This document shows positions 18,043-27,109 of a stretch of DNA of 64,000 nucleotides, piece after piece. Source of the stretch: Halomonas sp. KG2 (GTDB taxonomy: Bacteria; Pseudomonadota; Gammaproteobacteria; Pseudomonadales; Halomonadaceae). Each line of letters starts with the position of its first letter. Positions within the stretch are counted from its first letter, which is position 1. A model generated the notes under the pieces. That model saw nothing but the letters and a program-made list of their open reading frames with translations. It was not told the origin of the DNA and ran no database searches. The DNA lies in contig CP098529.1 of assembly GCA_030440445.1 (NCBI GenBank), positions 34,094 through 98,093 on the forward strand, read 5' to 3'. The position numbers and the translations under genes are program-made.

Positions 18043-19285
18043 TCGACGCGCCTACGTTTGGATCTGGCTTCCCAGACAGACATTTCCAGTGGTCGCCGGT
18101 CTTGTCGAACGCGATGATCAAGACCACTATCGCTTTACCTATGGTCGTAGTTACCTTACACGCCCTGATGCGATCAGCCTATTCCCCGAAGAGCTCCCCC
18201 TTCGTCCCGGAAACCAGGAGAAAGTAGACGGTGCGTTACCTTCCTGCCTACGTGACGCCTCACCAGACGCTTGGGGGCGACGCGTCATTATCAACCGTCT
18301 TACGGGGCAAAAAGGCGATAAGGCTAATGGTGTCGACTTCAATGAGTTAGTCTATCTGCTCGAATCTGGCTCGGATAGAATCGGTGCGTTAGATTTACAG
18401 CAATCGCCCACTGACTACCGACCACAAGAGAACCAAGTTGCCACCTTGGATGAATTGCAAGAAGCCTCAGCGTATGTAGAGGCTGGAGAACCGCTGCCCC
18501 CAGCCTTAGACCTGGCCATTCAGCATGGCAGCAGTATCGGCGGTGCCCGCCCTAAGGCTCTGTTGAACGATCAGGATCGCAAATTGGTGGCAAAGTTCTC
18601 TTCTAGTACCGACCTTTACAGCGTAGTGAAGGCGGAATTTGTCGCCATGCGGCTCGCCCAGCAGGCGGGGCTGGATGTTGCGCCCATCAAGATGGCCCGC
18701 TCATTAGGCAAGGATGTACTGCTGATTGAACGCTTCGACAGAATGAAGACAGCTGATGGTTGGGGGAGACACATTGTGCTCTCTGCTCTCACGCTGCTCG
18801 GTCTGGACGAGATGATGGCCCGCTATGCCAGCTATGAAGATCTCGCCCATCGAATCCGATCTAAATTCAACCAGCCGGGGAAAACACTGGTCGAGTTGTT
18901 CAGCCGCATCGTCTTCAACGTACTTTGCGGAAATACCGACGACCATGCACGTAATCATGCTGCCTTCTGGGATGGTATGCACTATCGACTAACTCCGGCC
19001 TACGATATCTGTCCGCAGTCACGTACCGGTGGCGAAGCCACCCAGGCGATGCTGTTGTATGACCAGGAACGTCGCAGTCAGCTAATCCACTGTTTGGCAG
19101 CCGCAGAGCGGCTCGGTCTTAGCCGGACTCAGGCCCGTGAAATCATCAATCACCAGATTGCGATCATCCATGATTATTGGGATGCTGTTTGCGATGAGGC
19201 TGACCTAAGCCAGGTCGATCGTGACTTTCTATGGGGTAGGCAGTTTCTAAATCCGTTTGCGCTGGAGGGCTATTCTGAGAGATGA
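18026..19285 (+). CDS. hipA: HipA-like serine/threonine kinase toxin
   Basis: The 419-aa protein has the HipA_N region (residues about 15-110: VVAGLVERDDQDHYRFTYGR, ending near LPSCLRDASPDAWGRRVI) and the HipA_C kinase core. The Gly-rich loop is HGSSIGGARPKALL, the catalytic/metal block FNVLCGNTDDHARNHAAFWD, and the following Asp lies in LTPAYDICP. HipA phosphorylates a translation factor (GltX in E. coli) and induces growth arrest. All key residues appear present, so the toxin should be functional. It starts inside hipB. The pair is flanked by direct copies of the same EEP-gene fragment (17529-17634 and 19316-19445), so it may have moved or been amplified as a unit. Confidence 0.92.
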   Translation: MMMISSRRAYVWIWLPRQTFPVVAGLVERDDQDHYRFTYGRSYLTRPDAISLFPEELPLRPGNQEKVDGALPSCLRDASPDAWGRRVIINRLTGQKGDKANGVDFNELVYLLESGSDRIGALDLQQSPTDYRPQENQVATLDELQEASAYVEAGEPLPPALDLAIQHGSSIGGARPKALLNDQDRKLVAKFSSSTDLYSVVKAEFVAMRLAQQAGLDVAPIKMARSLGKDVLLIERFDRMKTADGWGRHIVLSALTLLGLDEMMARYASYEDLAHRIRSKFNQPGKTLVELFSRIVFNVLCGNTDDHARNHAAFWDGMHYRLTPAYDICPQSRTGGEATQAMLLYDQERRSQLIHCLAAAERLGLSRTQAREIINHQIAIIHDYWDAVCDEADLSQVDRDFLWGRQFLNPFALEGYSER

Positions 19286-19315
19286 GACAGCATTCTCCTG
19301 GTTAGATACAGTCAT

Positions 19316-19445
19316 GATGAAATCATCAAAGCACCAAAAGCGGGTAACCTCAAAACCTTATTTAGAATTATCATCAAAAGCTCATTTGCTATCCAATTGC
19401 ACATCAGTGACCAGCGCCCACCCGTAAAGCTCAAAGCTGTTTTCC
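19316..19445 (+). repeat. Third, diverged copy of the EEP-gene 5' fragment
   Basis: This segment parallels 17529-17634 in the same orientation: GATGAAATCATCAAAGCACC here against GATGACATCATCAAAGAACC there, and CATCAGTGACCAGCGCCCAC is shared exactly. It has scattered substitutions and an internal insertion of about 25 bp. It thus forms a direct repeat around hipBA, and it joins the truncated tnpB at its right end. Confidence 0.85.
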
Positions 19446-19451
19446 ACGCTG

Positions 19452-20162
19452 TCACAAAGCAGCGTCAACGAAAGGATCGTAATCGCTGGTATAGTGCGCA
19501 GTATCCAACGCTTCGTAGTAAGCTGATCGCTGCTCTACCTTGATCAGGGCGGCACGGAATCCTGTTTTCATCAGCTCAAGGTCACGATAGAACCGACCTT
19601 CTTCCATCTTGGAGCCATCGCTACAGGTAGCTACGTCCTTTAACCCAAGGTCGATGCCGACAGCTCCCTGCCCAGTAGATGGCTTGACCTCTACGTCAAC
19701 TGCGACGTTGAAGTACCAGCGGCCCAGGCTGTCTTCGTTGAAGGATCCTGAGCGGAATTTGTATTTCGACAGGCCGTAGCTATCCCAGACCTTGAAATGG
19801 TTGCCGTTGTGGAATACCTGCCCATTCTTCCACTTGGCCGCGCCGGTATTGACCGGAATCCAGCCAAGTGAGCGTCTCACACCCCGAGACTTACGCCACT
19901 GTAGGCGAGTCTTCTTGAATTGCTTGCGACGGACGACGTATTCGGCGGCAACACACTGCAAGGTCTGGCTGTGCAGGCCGAGGTCCTTGCCGGCACCTTT
20001 GGTATAGGGGTGCATGTCGTAGGCGGACAGAAACAGACCATTCTCCCGAATGGTTCGGGATGACAGTTCGTTCAAGTAGTTCTTCACGCTACGAGCCATG
20101 CGGTTCAGCTCTGATGCGTGTTTGTCCTTCACTCTGACCTTGAGGGTCTTGGTCTGTTTCAT
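19452..20162 (-). pseudogene. tnpB: Truncated TnpB (IS200/IS605 family RNA-guided nuclease)
   Basis: The 236-aa product matches the N-terminal two thirds of TnpB: the OrfB N-terminal helix-turn-helix region, the WED-type segment (WRKSRGVRRSLGWIPVNTGA), and the first RuvC motif GAVGIDLGLKDVATC with its catalytic Asp. TnpB proteins are usually about 370-410 aa. The RuvC-II Glu, the Cys4 zinc finger and the RuvC-III Asp are missing, so it cannot cut DNA. The 3' end, where the guide (omega/re) RNA would be encoded, has been replaced by the repeat at 19316-19445. It is divergent from tnpA, as in IS605. Confidence 0.85.
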
Positions 20163-20183
20163 GCCTTAGAGTATACTTGGTCT

Positions 20184-20600
20184 ATGGACAACAAACAAGC
20201 TATCAGAACAGGTCGCCACTGCGTTTCCCTTATGCACGCTCATTTGGTCTTCGTCACTAAGTACCGCGGCAAGGTGTTTAACGCAACCCAACTCACCACG
20301 CTGGAAAGGATATTGCGCGATGTATGCAAAGATTTCGAGGCAGATCTAGAAGAGTTCAATGGCGAGGAAGACCACGTACATCTGCTGGTCAACTTCCCAC
20401 CCAAGGTGGCGGTGTCTCGGCTGGTCAACAGTTTGAAAGGTGTATCCAGCCGTCAGATGAAGCTGTACCACCCTGAACTAATCCAGACTGCTTACAGAAA
20501 GAACGCCCTTTGGAGCCCTAGCTATTTTGCTGGCAGCGTTGGCGGGGCGCCTATTTCTATCGTGAGGCAATACATTGAACAGCAGAGCAGGCCTACCTAG
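20184..20600 (+). CDS. tnpA: IS200/IS605-family Y1 transposase TnpA
   Basis: The protein is 138 aa from the ATG at 20184, a normal length. A longer frame to 20118 overlaps tnpB and is not family-like. It has the HUH motif in GEEDHVHLLVNFPP and the nucleophilic Tyr in SIVRQYIEQQ, plus the typical C-terminal SPSYFAGSVGGAPISIVRQY. Y1 transposases move single-stranded DNA by recognising hairpins at the element ends. A strong hairpin lies just beyond its 3' end. It appears intact, though its partner tnpB and that end of the element are lost. Confidence 0.9.
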   Translation: MDNKQAIRTGRHCVSLMHAHLVFVTKYRGKVFNATQLTTLERILRDVCKDFEADLEEFNGEEDHVHLLVNFPPKVAVSRLVNSLKGVSSRQMKLYHPELIQTAYRKNALWSPSYFAGSVGGAPISIVRQYIEQQSRPT

Positions 20601-20615
20601 GGCCGCTTGTGCGGC
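20598..20615 (+). repeat. Hairpin after tnpA (candidate IS605 left-end palindrome or terminator)
   Basis: GGGCCGC-TTGT-GCGGCCC forms a perfect 7-bp stem with a 4-base loop, directly at the tnpA stop. In divergent IS605 elements the end recognised by TnpA lies downstream of tnpA and carries such a hairpin. A transcription terminator is also possible, although only a short T-run follows some 25 bases later. Confidence 0.55.
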
Positions 20616-21258
20616 CCACGCTATTAGAAGTACGGGGTTTTTCGCGCATTTTGATAAGGCAGATTGGTTCATGAATTTCTGGCATGGACATTATTACTGA
20701 CGCCCTTCTACTATATCGTCTACTCGCGCTTCCTCGATATGCGGAAGGCGTACCAATTCCAGCTTGCCGCTTTGATTGATGTCGATACACTCAGCGGCTT
20801 TGCTGCAGGTGTCGAGCTAGAGCCTCAGCATGTCGGTAGGATGGTAGCCCGAGCGTGCGGTCGCCAGCCTCACACGTTCAAAGCTAAGAGCTTCGAGGTC
20901 GAGAGAATCGACGTACAGGTTGATCACGCAGATGGATATGATCGCTGGGAATCAGTTTCTCGGTAGACGGTGGTGACAGGTCGAGCATCACTCATGATTT
21001 AGCGTGCTATGCGATCAGGAATGCCTGAAAGCAGTTTTTGGAACGGACTTTCGGCATGTCACCGATGCCGAGGTGAGACGGGTGGTCGAAAAGCTGAATG
21101 ACCGCGAAAACGACTTGGCTATATAGGATGCTGGCACAAGTGTTACTGGGAGAGTGCTCAGAAGCTCTAAATACCCCAGGTGCTGCACTTATTGCTTGAG
21201 TCCAAGATTGAAACAAGAAAATACCGGTCTTTTTTCCATCAGATCGGCTTTCACCGGA
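20616..21258. other. Unassigned, probably decayed coding DNA
   Basis: Several short frames look protein-like but do not join. A plus-strand frame at 20664-20966 gives 100 aa (MVHEFLAWTLLLTPFYYIVY at its start). A separate piece near 21026-21126 reads LKAVFGTDFRHVTDAEVRRV and VEKLNDRENDLAI before a stop. I recognise neither. This is the border between the mobile-element mosaic and the biosynthetic locus. Confidence 0.4.
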
Positions 21259-23028
21259 CTATGCAGTAGAACACTGCGCCATTTGCATACGATAGTAGGT
21301 ACCCTGCCGTGCCATCAGCGCATTGTGATTACCACACTCGGTTACACGTCCCGCTTCGAGCACAACAATCCTGTCTGCTCCCTGCACCGTGGACAGCCGA
21401 TGGGAAATCACTATGACGGTACGACTCTTCACCAGATAATTCAGCGCGCCCTGCACTAGCGTTTCATTCTCTACATCCAGAGATGCGGTGGGCTCATCCA
21501 GTACAAGAATAGGACTATCTTTGAGAATGGCGCGTGCAATACTGATACGCTGGCGCTCTCCGCCCGACAGATTCCCGCCGCGTTCGCCCACAATAGTCTC
21601 ATAGCCTTGCGGTAAGGCCTGCACAAACTCGTCACAATTAGCCAGGCGAGCCGCTTGCTGTACCTCTTCCCGGGTTGCCGACGGCCTGGCGATATGAATG
21701 TTGTGCAGCACCGTATCGTTAAATAAATAGACATCCTGGAAAACGACCGACACAAGCCCGCTTAATTCGGCTGCGCTCATGTGACGGATATCGGCGCCAC
21801 CAATCCGTATCGCCCCACACTGAGGGTCTGCATAACGTTGCATTAGTTTCATTAATGTCGTTTTGCCGGCCCCCGATGGCCCGACGATAGCCGTCATGGA
21901 GCGTTCAGGAATAGATAAGGAGACATCACACAAACCGACCTTATTGCTATTGGCATACTGAAACGACATCTGGCTGAACTCAATTCCATAATCCCGGGGC
22001 TGCTGTTGCGGTTCAAACACAACCTGATTAGGCTGCGCTCTCAAGGTATCCAGATCGCCCATCGCTGATTCCAGCATATCAAACATATAGGTGTATAACA
22101 CCAGACTGGATAATGGTTCGGCAAAGCGAATGACAATAACTAAAAACGCGCCAAGTAATGCCAACGGCAATTGCCCGATCATCACCAGATAAACACCAAG
22201 CAGCATCACCGTCAGCATCCCCAGCTCAACCATGCTCGTCATCAATAGATTAGGACTGGAGCCCAGTTGTGTATCCTTTCGCTGCATGGCTTCCAGATCG
22301 TCGAATCGGGCCTGCAAGCGATGACGCTGTGCGCTCTCCTGCCCTACTGCCTTCAAAATAGCCAAGCCCTGAATATATTCCACCGCATCTGAATATAATG
22401 CCTTATGCGCTTCATCAACGCCGCGCGCCGATTGACCGAAGGCCGGTCTTCTGCGGTGGTAGAAAAACACGATTGCTGGAAAAACGGCCAGCAGCGCTAA
22501 CGATAACCGCCAGTCGTATGCAAGCAAAACGATAGCGACGATAATCGGCACGAGCAGCGACGTAAAAATCGCGTTGGCCACACCCAGAACATAGGACAGA
22601 GTACTATCCACACTGGTCAGTAGCGTATGGATCAACTCTCCTGAGCGCGCGCCCTGAATATCCTGCAACGGCATCTGACGCATCTTGCGCCCAAGCTCGG
22701 TACGCAAAAACTGCGTAATCATGATCATCTCGCCACGGAACTCAAAATGATAGGCACGCCATCGCAGCGCCGCTGAAAATGCAAAGCAAAGCGTAAAAAT
22801 GCTTAACCAGACCAGCGCACTGTTCATATCATGAGTAATACACAGCGCGTCAATCAACGGTAATATGCTAGCCAACGCCAAACCTTGCAGAACCGCTGAC
22901 AAACCTAATTTAAAGATACTAGACCGCAATGACTGGGCCCGATCACCCGCAGTACGCATCAGGGATTCCCAGGTTTTTCGTATTGGCGCGAACCTGCGAT
23001 TCTCCATGGCTATTTCGGTTGTGTTCAT
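21259..23028 (-). CDS. ABC transporter, fused membrane-ATPase half-transporter (YbtQ/YbtP-like)
   Basis: The 589-aa protein has an N-terminal type-1 transmembrane domain (about six helices, residues 35-320) and a C-terminal nucleotide-binding domain with Walker A GPSGAGKTTLMKL, signature NLSGGERQRISIARAI, Walker B ILVLDEPTASLD and the H-loop IVISHRLSTVQ. Its start overlaps the preceding ABC gene by 4 bp (ATGA), so the two are coupled and likely form a heterodimer. In yersiniabactin-type systems such exporter-fold pairs (YbtP/YbtQ) import or release the iron-siderophore at the inner membrane. The same role is suggested here by the TonB receptor in the operon. Toxin or peptide export is an alternative. 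Confidence 0.85.
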   Translation of the reverse strand: MNTTEIAMENRRFAPIRKTWESLMRTAGDRAQSLRSSIFKLGLSAVLQGLALASILPLIDALCITHDMNSALVWLSIFTLCFAFSAALRWRAYHFEFRGEMIMITQFLRTELGRKMRQMPLQDIQGARSGELIHTLLTSVDSTLSYVLGVANAIFTSLLVPIIVAIVLLAYDWRLSLALLAVFPAIVFFYHRRRPAFGQSARGVDEAHKALYSDAVEYIQGLAILKAVGQESAQRHRLQARFDDLEAMQRKDTQLGSSPNLLMTSMVELGMLTVMLLGVYLVMIGQLPLALLGAFLVIVIRFAEPLSSLVLYTYMFDMLESAMGDLDTLRAQPNQVVFEPQQQPRDYGIEFSQMSFQYANSNKVGLCDVSLSIPERSMTAIVGPSGAGKTTLMKLMQRYADPQCGAIRIGGADIRHMSAAELSGLVSVVFQDVYLFNDTVLHNIHIARPSATREEVQQAARLANCDEFVQALPQGYETIVGERGGNLSGGERQRISIARAILKDSPILVLDEPTASLDVENETLVQGALNYLVKSRTVIVISHRLSTVQGADRIVVLEAGRVTECGNHNALMARQGTYYRMQMAQCSTA

Positions 23029-24860
23029 ACTGACGGCTCCTGGCCCGAAGTATCAATAAAGGACTGACGAATTGACCAGCCCTGAGCTCGCGTACGTTGC
23101 TCCCACATGCGATAATACAATCCGTTTTGGACGAGCAACTTATCGTGCGTCCCACGTTCACGGAGCAGGCCTTTTTCTAGAACTACGACCTGATCGACAT
23201 CACGAATCAGCGACAGGCGGTGTGCAACCACTATGACCGTACGTGACCGCATCAATGCAAATAACGCCTGCGTGATAGCAACTTCATTTTCGGGATCGGC
23301 ATAGGCTGTTGCTTCATCGAGCACGAGAATCGGTCGATCCAACAATACTGCTCGGGCGATTGTAATACGCTGGCGCTGACCCCCAGAAAGAAATACTCCA
23401 CGCTCTCCGACCGGCGTGTCGTACCCTTTTGGCAACGGCATAATGAAATCGTGAGCTTGGGCAATTCTGGCTGCCTGTTCCACGTCCTTGGCTGACGCAT
23501 CGGGACTGCCCAATCGGATGTTGTCTGCGATACTACCTGAAAAAAGAAAATTCTCTTGGAATACGAAGCCAACGATTTGCGACAAATCATCAAACGTCAT
23601 ATCCCTGATGTCCACCCCGCCTATCCGTATAGCGCCTTGGTCGGGATCCTGAAAGCGCGGCAGCATCGCGGCCAGCGTGCTCTTTCCGGCACCCGAAGGC
23701 CCGACCAGCGCAGTCACTGTGCCCTGCGGCACACTAAAAGATACCTGCTCCAGCGCAGCCTCGCCGGCTTCGTCATAGGCATACGAAACGCCGTCAAACT
23801 CGATGCTATAGTCGGCTGGCTTGCTGGCCTTATCAGCAGCAACTTCCCGGATAGTCGGCAAGTTGTTAAATTCATAAATGCGCTCAACCGGCTCTGCAAT
23901 TTTCTGAAGAGTCGATTGCATAAACAGCAAGGGTAAGATGGTTTCCGCCAGTATGGCACTCACCAGCAGAAAGCCCACCCAGCGCCAAAGTTCCAACGTT
24001 CCGTCTCCGTAGAACAAGGCACCGATCCACAGTAGAAAAGTCAAAGTGAACAGCGGATTGAGCAGCACCATCAGCACATTGCCGAAACTGGCCACTTCGC
24101 GGTACCACCGCGACACAAACGCGGAGAACCGGTCCAGCGCATTCTGATAGCGACTAAACGTCGAATGCCCCCCATCAAATGTACGCACCACCGGCATTGC
24201 TTGGATGAACTCCACAATCGACGCATTCACTTCCTCACGGGCTTCTCCATAAACGTGAGTAGCCTGGCTATTATTGGCCGCGACCCGTCTGAGATAAAGC
24301 ATCACGGTCACCAGAATCACAATCACCACTAGGGCTAGCCGCCAGTCCAGCCAAACGAGAAAGCCCAATGTGAAAAGCGGCGCAATCATTACGCGTGGAA
24401 ACATCGGTGTCGTGTCGGCCACGAAAGCGTGTAGATCGCGGATGTCATCAACCAATACTTTGGACATTGCCCCGGTTCCCTGTTTTCGTATCGTCGCATT
24501 GGAAAGACGGGCAAAGTGCGCACTCAGTTGTTTGCGTAGGATATTTTCCAGACGAAACGCTGCCAGATGAGATAAGTAGAAAGCGGCCAAGCGCAGACAA
24601 AATGAAAGTACCACGCAGGCAACCATCGCAACGATCCAGTATCCCGCATGCGTAACCGCATTCTCTTCAAGATTCAGGATCAGAAATGCCAGAATTAGTG
24701 CTGTGCTCAACGAGGCGATTGTAGAGAGAGCCGAACATGCATATACCCAGCGCATACGCGCTCGAATGGGTTGGATCAGCTCCCAGACCCCGGGGCTGTG
24801 CGTCCCCTCGGGGGGGGTCGACTGTTGTTTATTCCTATCCGTCGCCTCGTCTTTTTTCAT
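23025..24860 (-). CDS. ABC transporter, fused membrane-ATPase half-transporter (YbtP/YbtQ-like)
   Basis: The protein is about 611 aa from the ATG at 24860; a GTG two codons upstream is possible. It has an N-terminal membrane domain (residues about 35-330) and an ATPase domain with Walker A GPSGAGKSTLAAM, signature FLSGGQRQRITIARAV, Walker B ILVLDEATAYADPENE and H-loop VVAHRLSLI. It lies 34 bp after the TonB receptor and overlaps the next ABC gene by 4 bp. The exporter-like fold, two consecutive non-identical halves and the receptor upstream resemble the fyuA/ybtP/ybtQ arrangement. It probably handles the Fe-complex of the product of the adjacent NRPS genes. Confidence 0.85.
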   Translation of the reverse strand: MKKDEATDRNKQQSTPPEGTHSPGVWELIQPIRARMRWVYACSALSTIASLSTALILAFLILNLEENAVTHAGYWIVAMVACVVLSFCLRLAAFYLSHLAAFRLENILRKQLSAHFARLSNATIRKQGTGAMSKVLVDDIRDLHAFVADTTPMFPRVMIAPLFTLGFLVWLDWRLALVVIVILVTVMLYLRRVAANNSQATHVYGEAREEVNASIVEFIQAMPVVRTFDGGHSTFSRYQNALDRFSAFVSRWYREVASFGNVLMVLLNPLFTLTFLLWIGALFYGDGTLELWRWVGFLLVSAILAETILPLLFMQSTLQKIAEPVERIYEFNNLPTIREVAADKASKPADYSIEFDGVSYAYDEAGEAALEQVSFSVPQGTVTALVGPSGAGKSTLAAMLPRFQDPDQGAIRIGGVDIRDMTFDDLSQIVGFVFQENFLFSGSIADNIRLGSPDASAKDVEQAARIAQAHDFIMPLPKGYDTPVGERGVFLSGGQRQRITIARAVLLDRPILVLDEATAYADPENEVAITQALFALMRSRTVIVVAHRLSLIRDVDQVVVLEKGLLRERGTHDKLLVQNGLYYRMWEQRTRAQGWSIRQSFIDTSGQEPSV

Positions 24861-24894
24861 TACCACATCACCATCTCTTGTGTGTTCGCATCAT

Positions 24895-27081
24895 TCAAAA
24901 TTTCAGACTATAGTTAATACCCACCGAGCGACCTCGACCATATGCAGCCTGGGCCTCAAACTGGTTTGTCCATGACACAAGGGAATAGTATTGCTTGTTG
25001 AAAATATTCTTACTCCAAATGGTCAAGGCATGCGGACCTCGCTCCAGCCCGACTGATAGGTCTGCCAGGGTATACCCCCTCGCCTTGTAGGTATTGGCAT
25101 TATCTCCATAATGGGAACCCATATGATTGACATCAATGCGTGAAGTCACACTTCCTATCGGAAAATGACGGCGGTATGTCGCATTCACGTTAGCCTGGCT
25201 TAAGGGCACTTGCATCGGTCGCACGCCCTCCAGTTCGGGATGATCATCCCAGCGGGTAATCACCGGATCGGAACGGCTGTACGATGCGCCCACCTCCAAC
25301 TCAGGTGTTACCCTGAGATTGACTTCGGCCTCAAAACCGCGATTGCGCTGCTGGTCCACGCTCCAAACGGAATACGGCGACGCCAGAGTATAAACGGGGT
25401 TACTCGAGCGGGACTCGTAAAGCGCCACGGAAGTGTATAAACGGTCATCAAACCAGCGTCCTTTAAATCCCAGTTCGGCCGTTACCCCTTCTTCCTTATG
25501 ATAGGTCGAAAGCTGGTCAATGACATAAATGCCGGTCGGGTAATAGCTTTGCGCTACGCTACCATACACCAGAGACTGATCGTTCAGGTGCCAGGTCGCA
25601 ACGCCCGAGAGCAACAGCGTCTTGTCAGTCACAGAGAGGCTTTCTCCGTCCTGAAATCCTTTTCCTACACCATATGTTTTATCGATTTGATATCTTGCAC
25701 CCAGCCTGAGATCAAACTTTTCATTGAGCGACCATGGCATCTGACCGTAAATGCCCACCCCTTGTTGTGTCTGATTTGTTCCATAATCGATATCACCCAT
25801 CCCCAATATTAATTTGGTGGAATCATAACGATTGTAATAGCCATCCACGCCCGCAATCCATTGCAGGTCAGCATCTGTATTGCTACTGAAACGAAGATTT
25901 TGACTAAGCAGGTGATTATCCTGACTCGTAGACATTTCAGATTGCAGTAAGGGGTGATCACCGCCGTCCACATCTAGCAAACCATTATCACGGTAAGACG
26001 TCCACCCGGTAGTAGACTGGAATTCAACTCCGTTCAGATCATGACGAATATCAACGCTCGCCCCCCGTACTTGCGAGTAAGTGAAATCATCTGTGTCGTG
26101 GCTCAACTCTCCAAAGTCCAGCTCCTCGCCAATCACGCCCACATAGGAATTGTAATGTTGGTAAGGACGCATGGTTTGGGGATTGACAGTAACCAGCAGC
26201 GGTCCGCTCTCCCGGTAATTGTAGCCGTACGCATTGGCCACAATCCTGGTTTGATCTGTAGGCGTAAAGATACCTGTCAATGAAAAATTCTTACGATCCC
26301 GGTCCGCTGTAGTATTGCCGGTACGCACATTGGTCAGCCAGCCATCGTCCGTATTCATCGAAAATGCGCCGCTCAATGAAAATTCCTCGTTAAACACATG
26401 ATGATAACGAGCATTTGTATTGACGTAACCGTCCGATCCCAACCCGAAACCCAGGGTGCCCTCGGACTCTTGCGGCTGCCTGGTAAAAATATTGATGGCA
26501 CCTGACAGACCATTGTGCCCGTTCAAAATTTGTTGCGGCCCCTTCAGCACTTCAATCCGTTCGACATCACCTGAAATGGCCGGATTTTGCAATTCCACCA
26601 GACTTTGGGGAATGCCATCGATATTGACCGCAACGCTGCGACCAAAAATTTCCGAGAACTTACCAATACCGCGTATATAGGGATACTTGGGCCCGCCGGT
26701 CAATGAGCTGACCAAGGTGACGCCCGGAACGCGCGCATTCAATTCGGATAGCTCCGTCAGATTCATCGCTTCAATATCATCACTACGCAAAACGGCAATC
26801 GATCCAGCGGTCTTTGCAATCTCCTGATGAAAACCGAATCCCTGAACAATAATCGGCTCCAGTGCTTCGACCCCTGGCTCAGTTCCGGCAGACGTCGTGC
26901 CAACGGGCGTTGCAGTCTGTTGAGGTAAAGACGCTCGCACCGAAGAGGTCAGTAATTCGGCTGATTCCTGCTGCAACTGTGCCGACGCAGAATTGGGCAA
27001 CACCATCCCTACTCCTGCTCCTAACGCGGTTAAAATCGCCACCCGGATAGGAAGCACCCCTTTGTTTATTTTTGATTCCAT
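24895..27081 (-). CDS. TonB-dependent outer-membrane siderophore receptor (FyuA-like)
   Basis: The protein is 728 aa from the ATG at 27081, which exposes a signal peptide (residues about 1-35, ending PNSASA). A longer frame to 27192 runs into the MATE gene. A TonB-box-like segment (LEPIIVQGFG) comes after the leader. The plug domain has VPGVTLVSSLTGGPKYPYIR, then NIDGIPQSLVEL and VERIEVLKGPQQILNG. The beta-barrel ends with the aromatic terminal strand GRGRSVGINYSLKF. It would take up the ferric product across the outer membrane using TonB energy. It stands between the MATE gene (28-bp gap) and the ABC pair (34-bp gap), all on the same strand and downstream of a Fur-box-like site. Confidence 0.88.
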   Translation of the reverse strand: MESKINKGVLPIRVAILTALGAGVGMVLPNSASAQLQQESAELLTSSVRASLPQQTATPVGTTSAGTEPGVEALEPIIVQGFGFHQEIAKTAGSIAVLRSDDIEAMNLTELSELNARVPGVTLVSSLTGGPKYPYIRGIGKFSEIFGRSVAVNIDGIPQSLVELQNPAISGDVERIEVLKGPQQILNGHNGLSGAINIFTRQPQESEGTLGFGLGSDGYVNTNARYHHVFNEEFSLSGAFSMNTDDGWLTNVRTGNTTADRDRKNFSLTGIFTPTDQTRIVANAYGYNYRESGPLLVTVNPQTMRPYQHYNSYVGVIGEELDFGELSHDTDDFTYSQVRGASVDIRHDLNGVEFQSTTGWTSYRDNGLLDVDGGDHPLLQSEMSTSQDNHLLSQNLRFSSNTDADLQWIAGVDGYYNRYDSTKLILGMGDIDYGTNQTQQGVGIYGQMPWSLNEKFDLRLGARYQIDKTYGVGKGFQDGESLSVTDKTLLLSGVATWHLNDQSLVYGSVAQSYYPTGIYVIDQLSTYHKEEGVTAELGFKGRWFDDRLYTSVALYESRSSNPVYTLASPYSVWSVDQQRNRGFEAEVNLRVTPELEVGASYSRSDPVITRWDDHPELEGVRPMQVPLSQANVNATYRRHFPIGSVTSRIDVNHMGSHYGDNANTYKARGYTLADLSVGLERGPHALTIWSKNIFNKQYYSLVSWTNQFEAQAAYGRGRSVGINYSLKF

Positions 27082-27109
27082 CGTTTCATTCCATGCGCTA
27101 AATGAAGGT

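Noticed and set aside
20664..20966. 100-codon plus-strand ORF
   Set aside because: No recognisable domain or ribosome site, and it lies in a region with other broken frames. Reported only as unassigned DNA.
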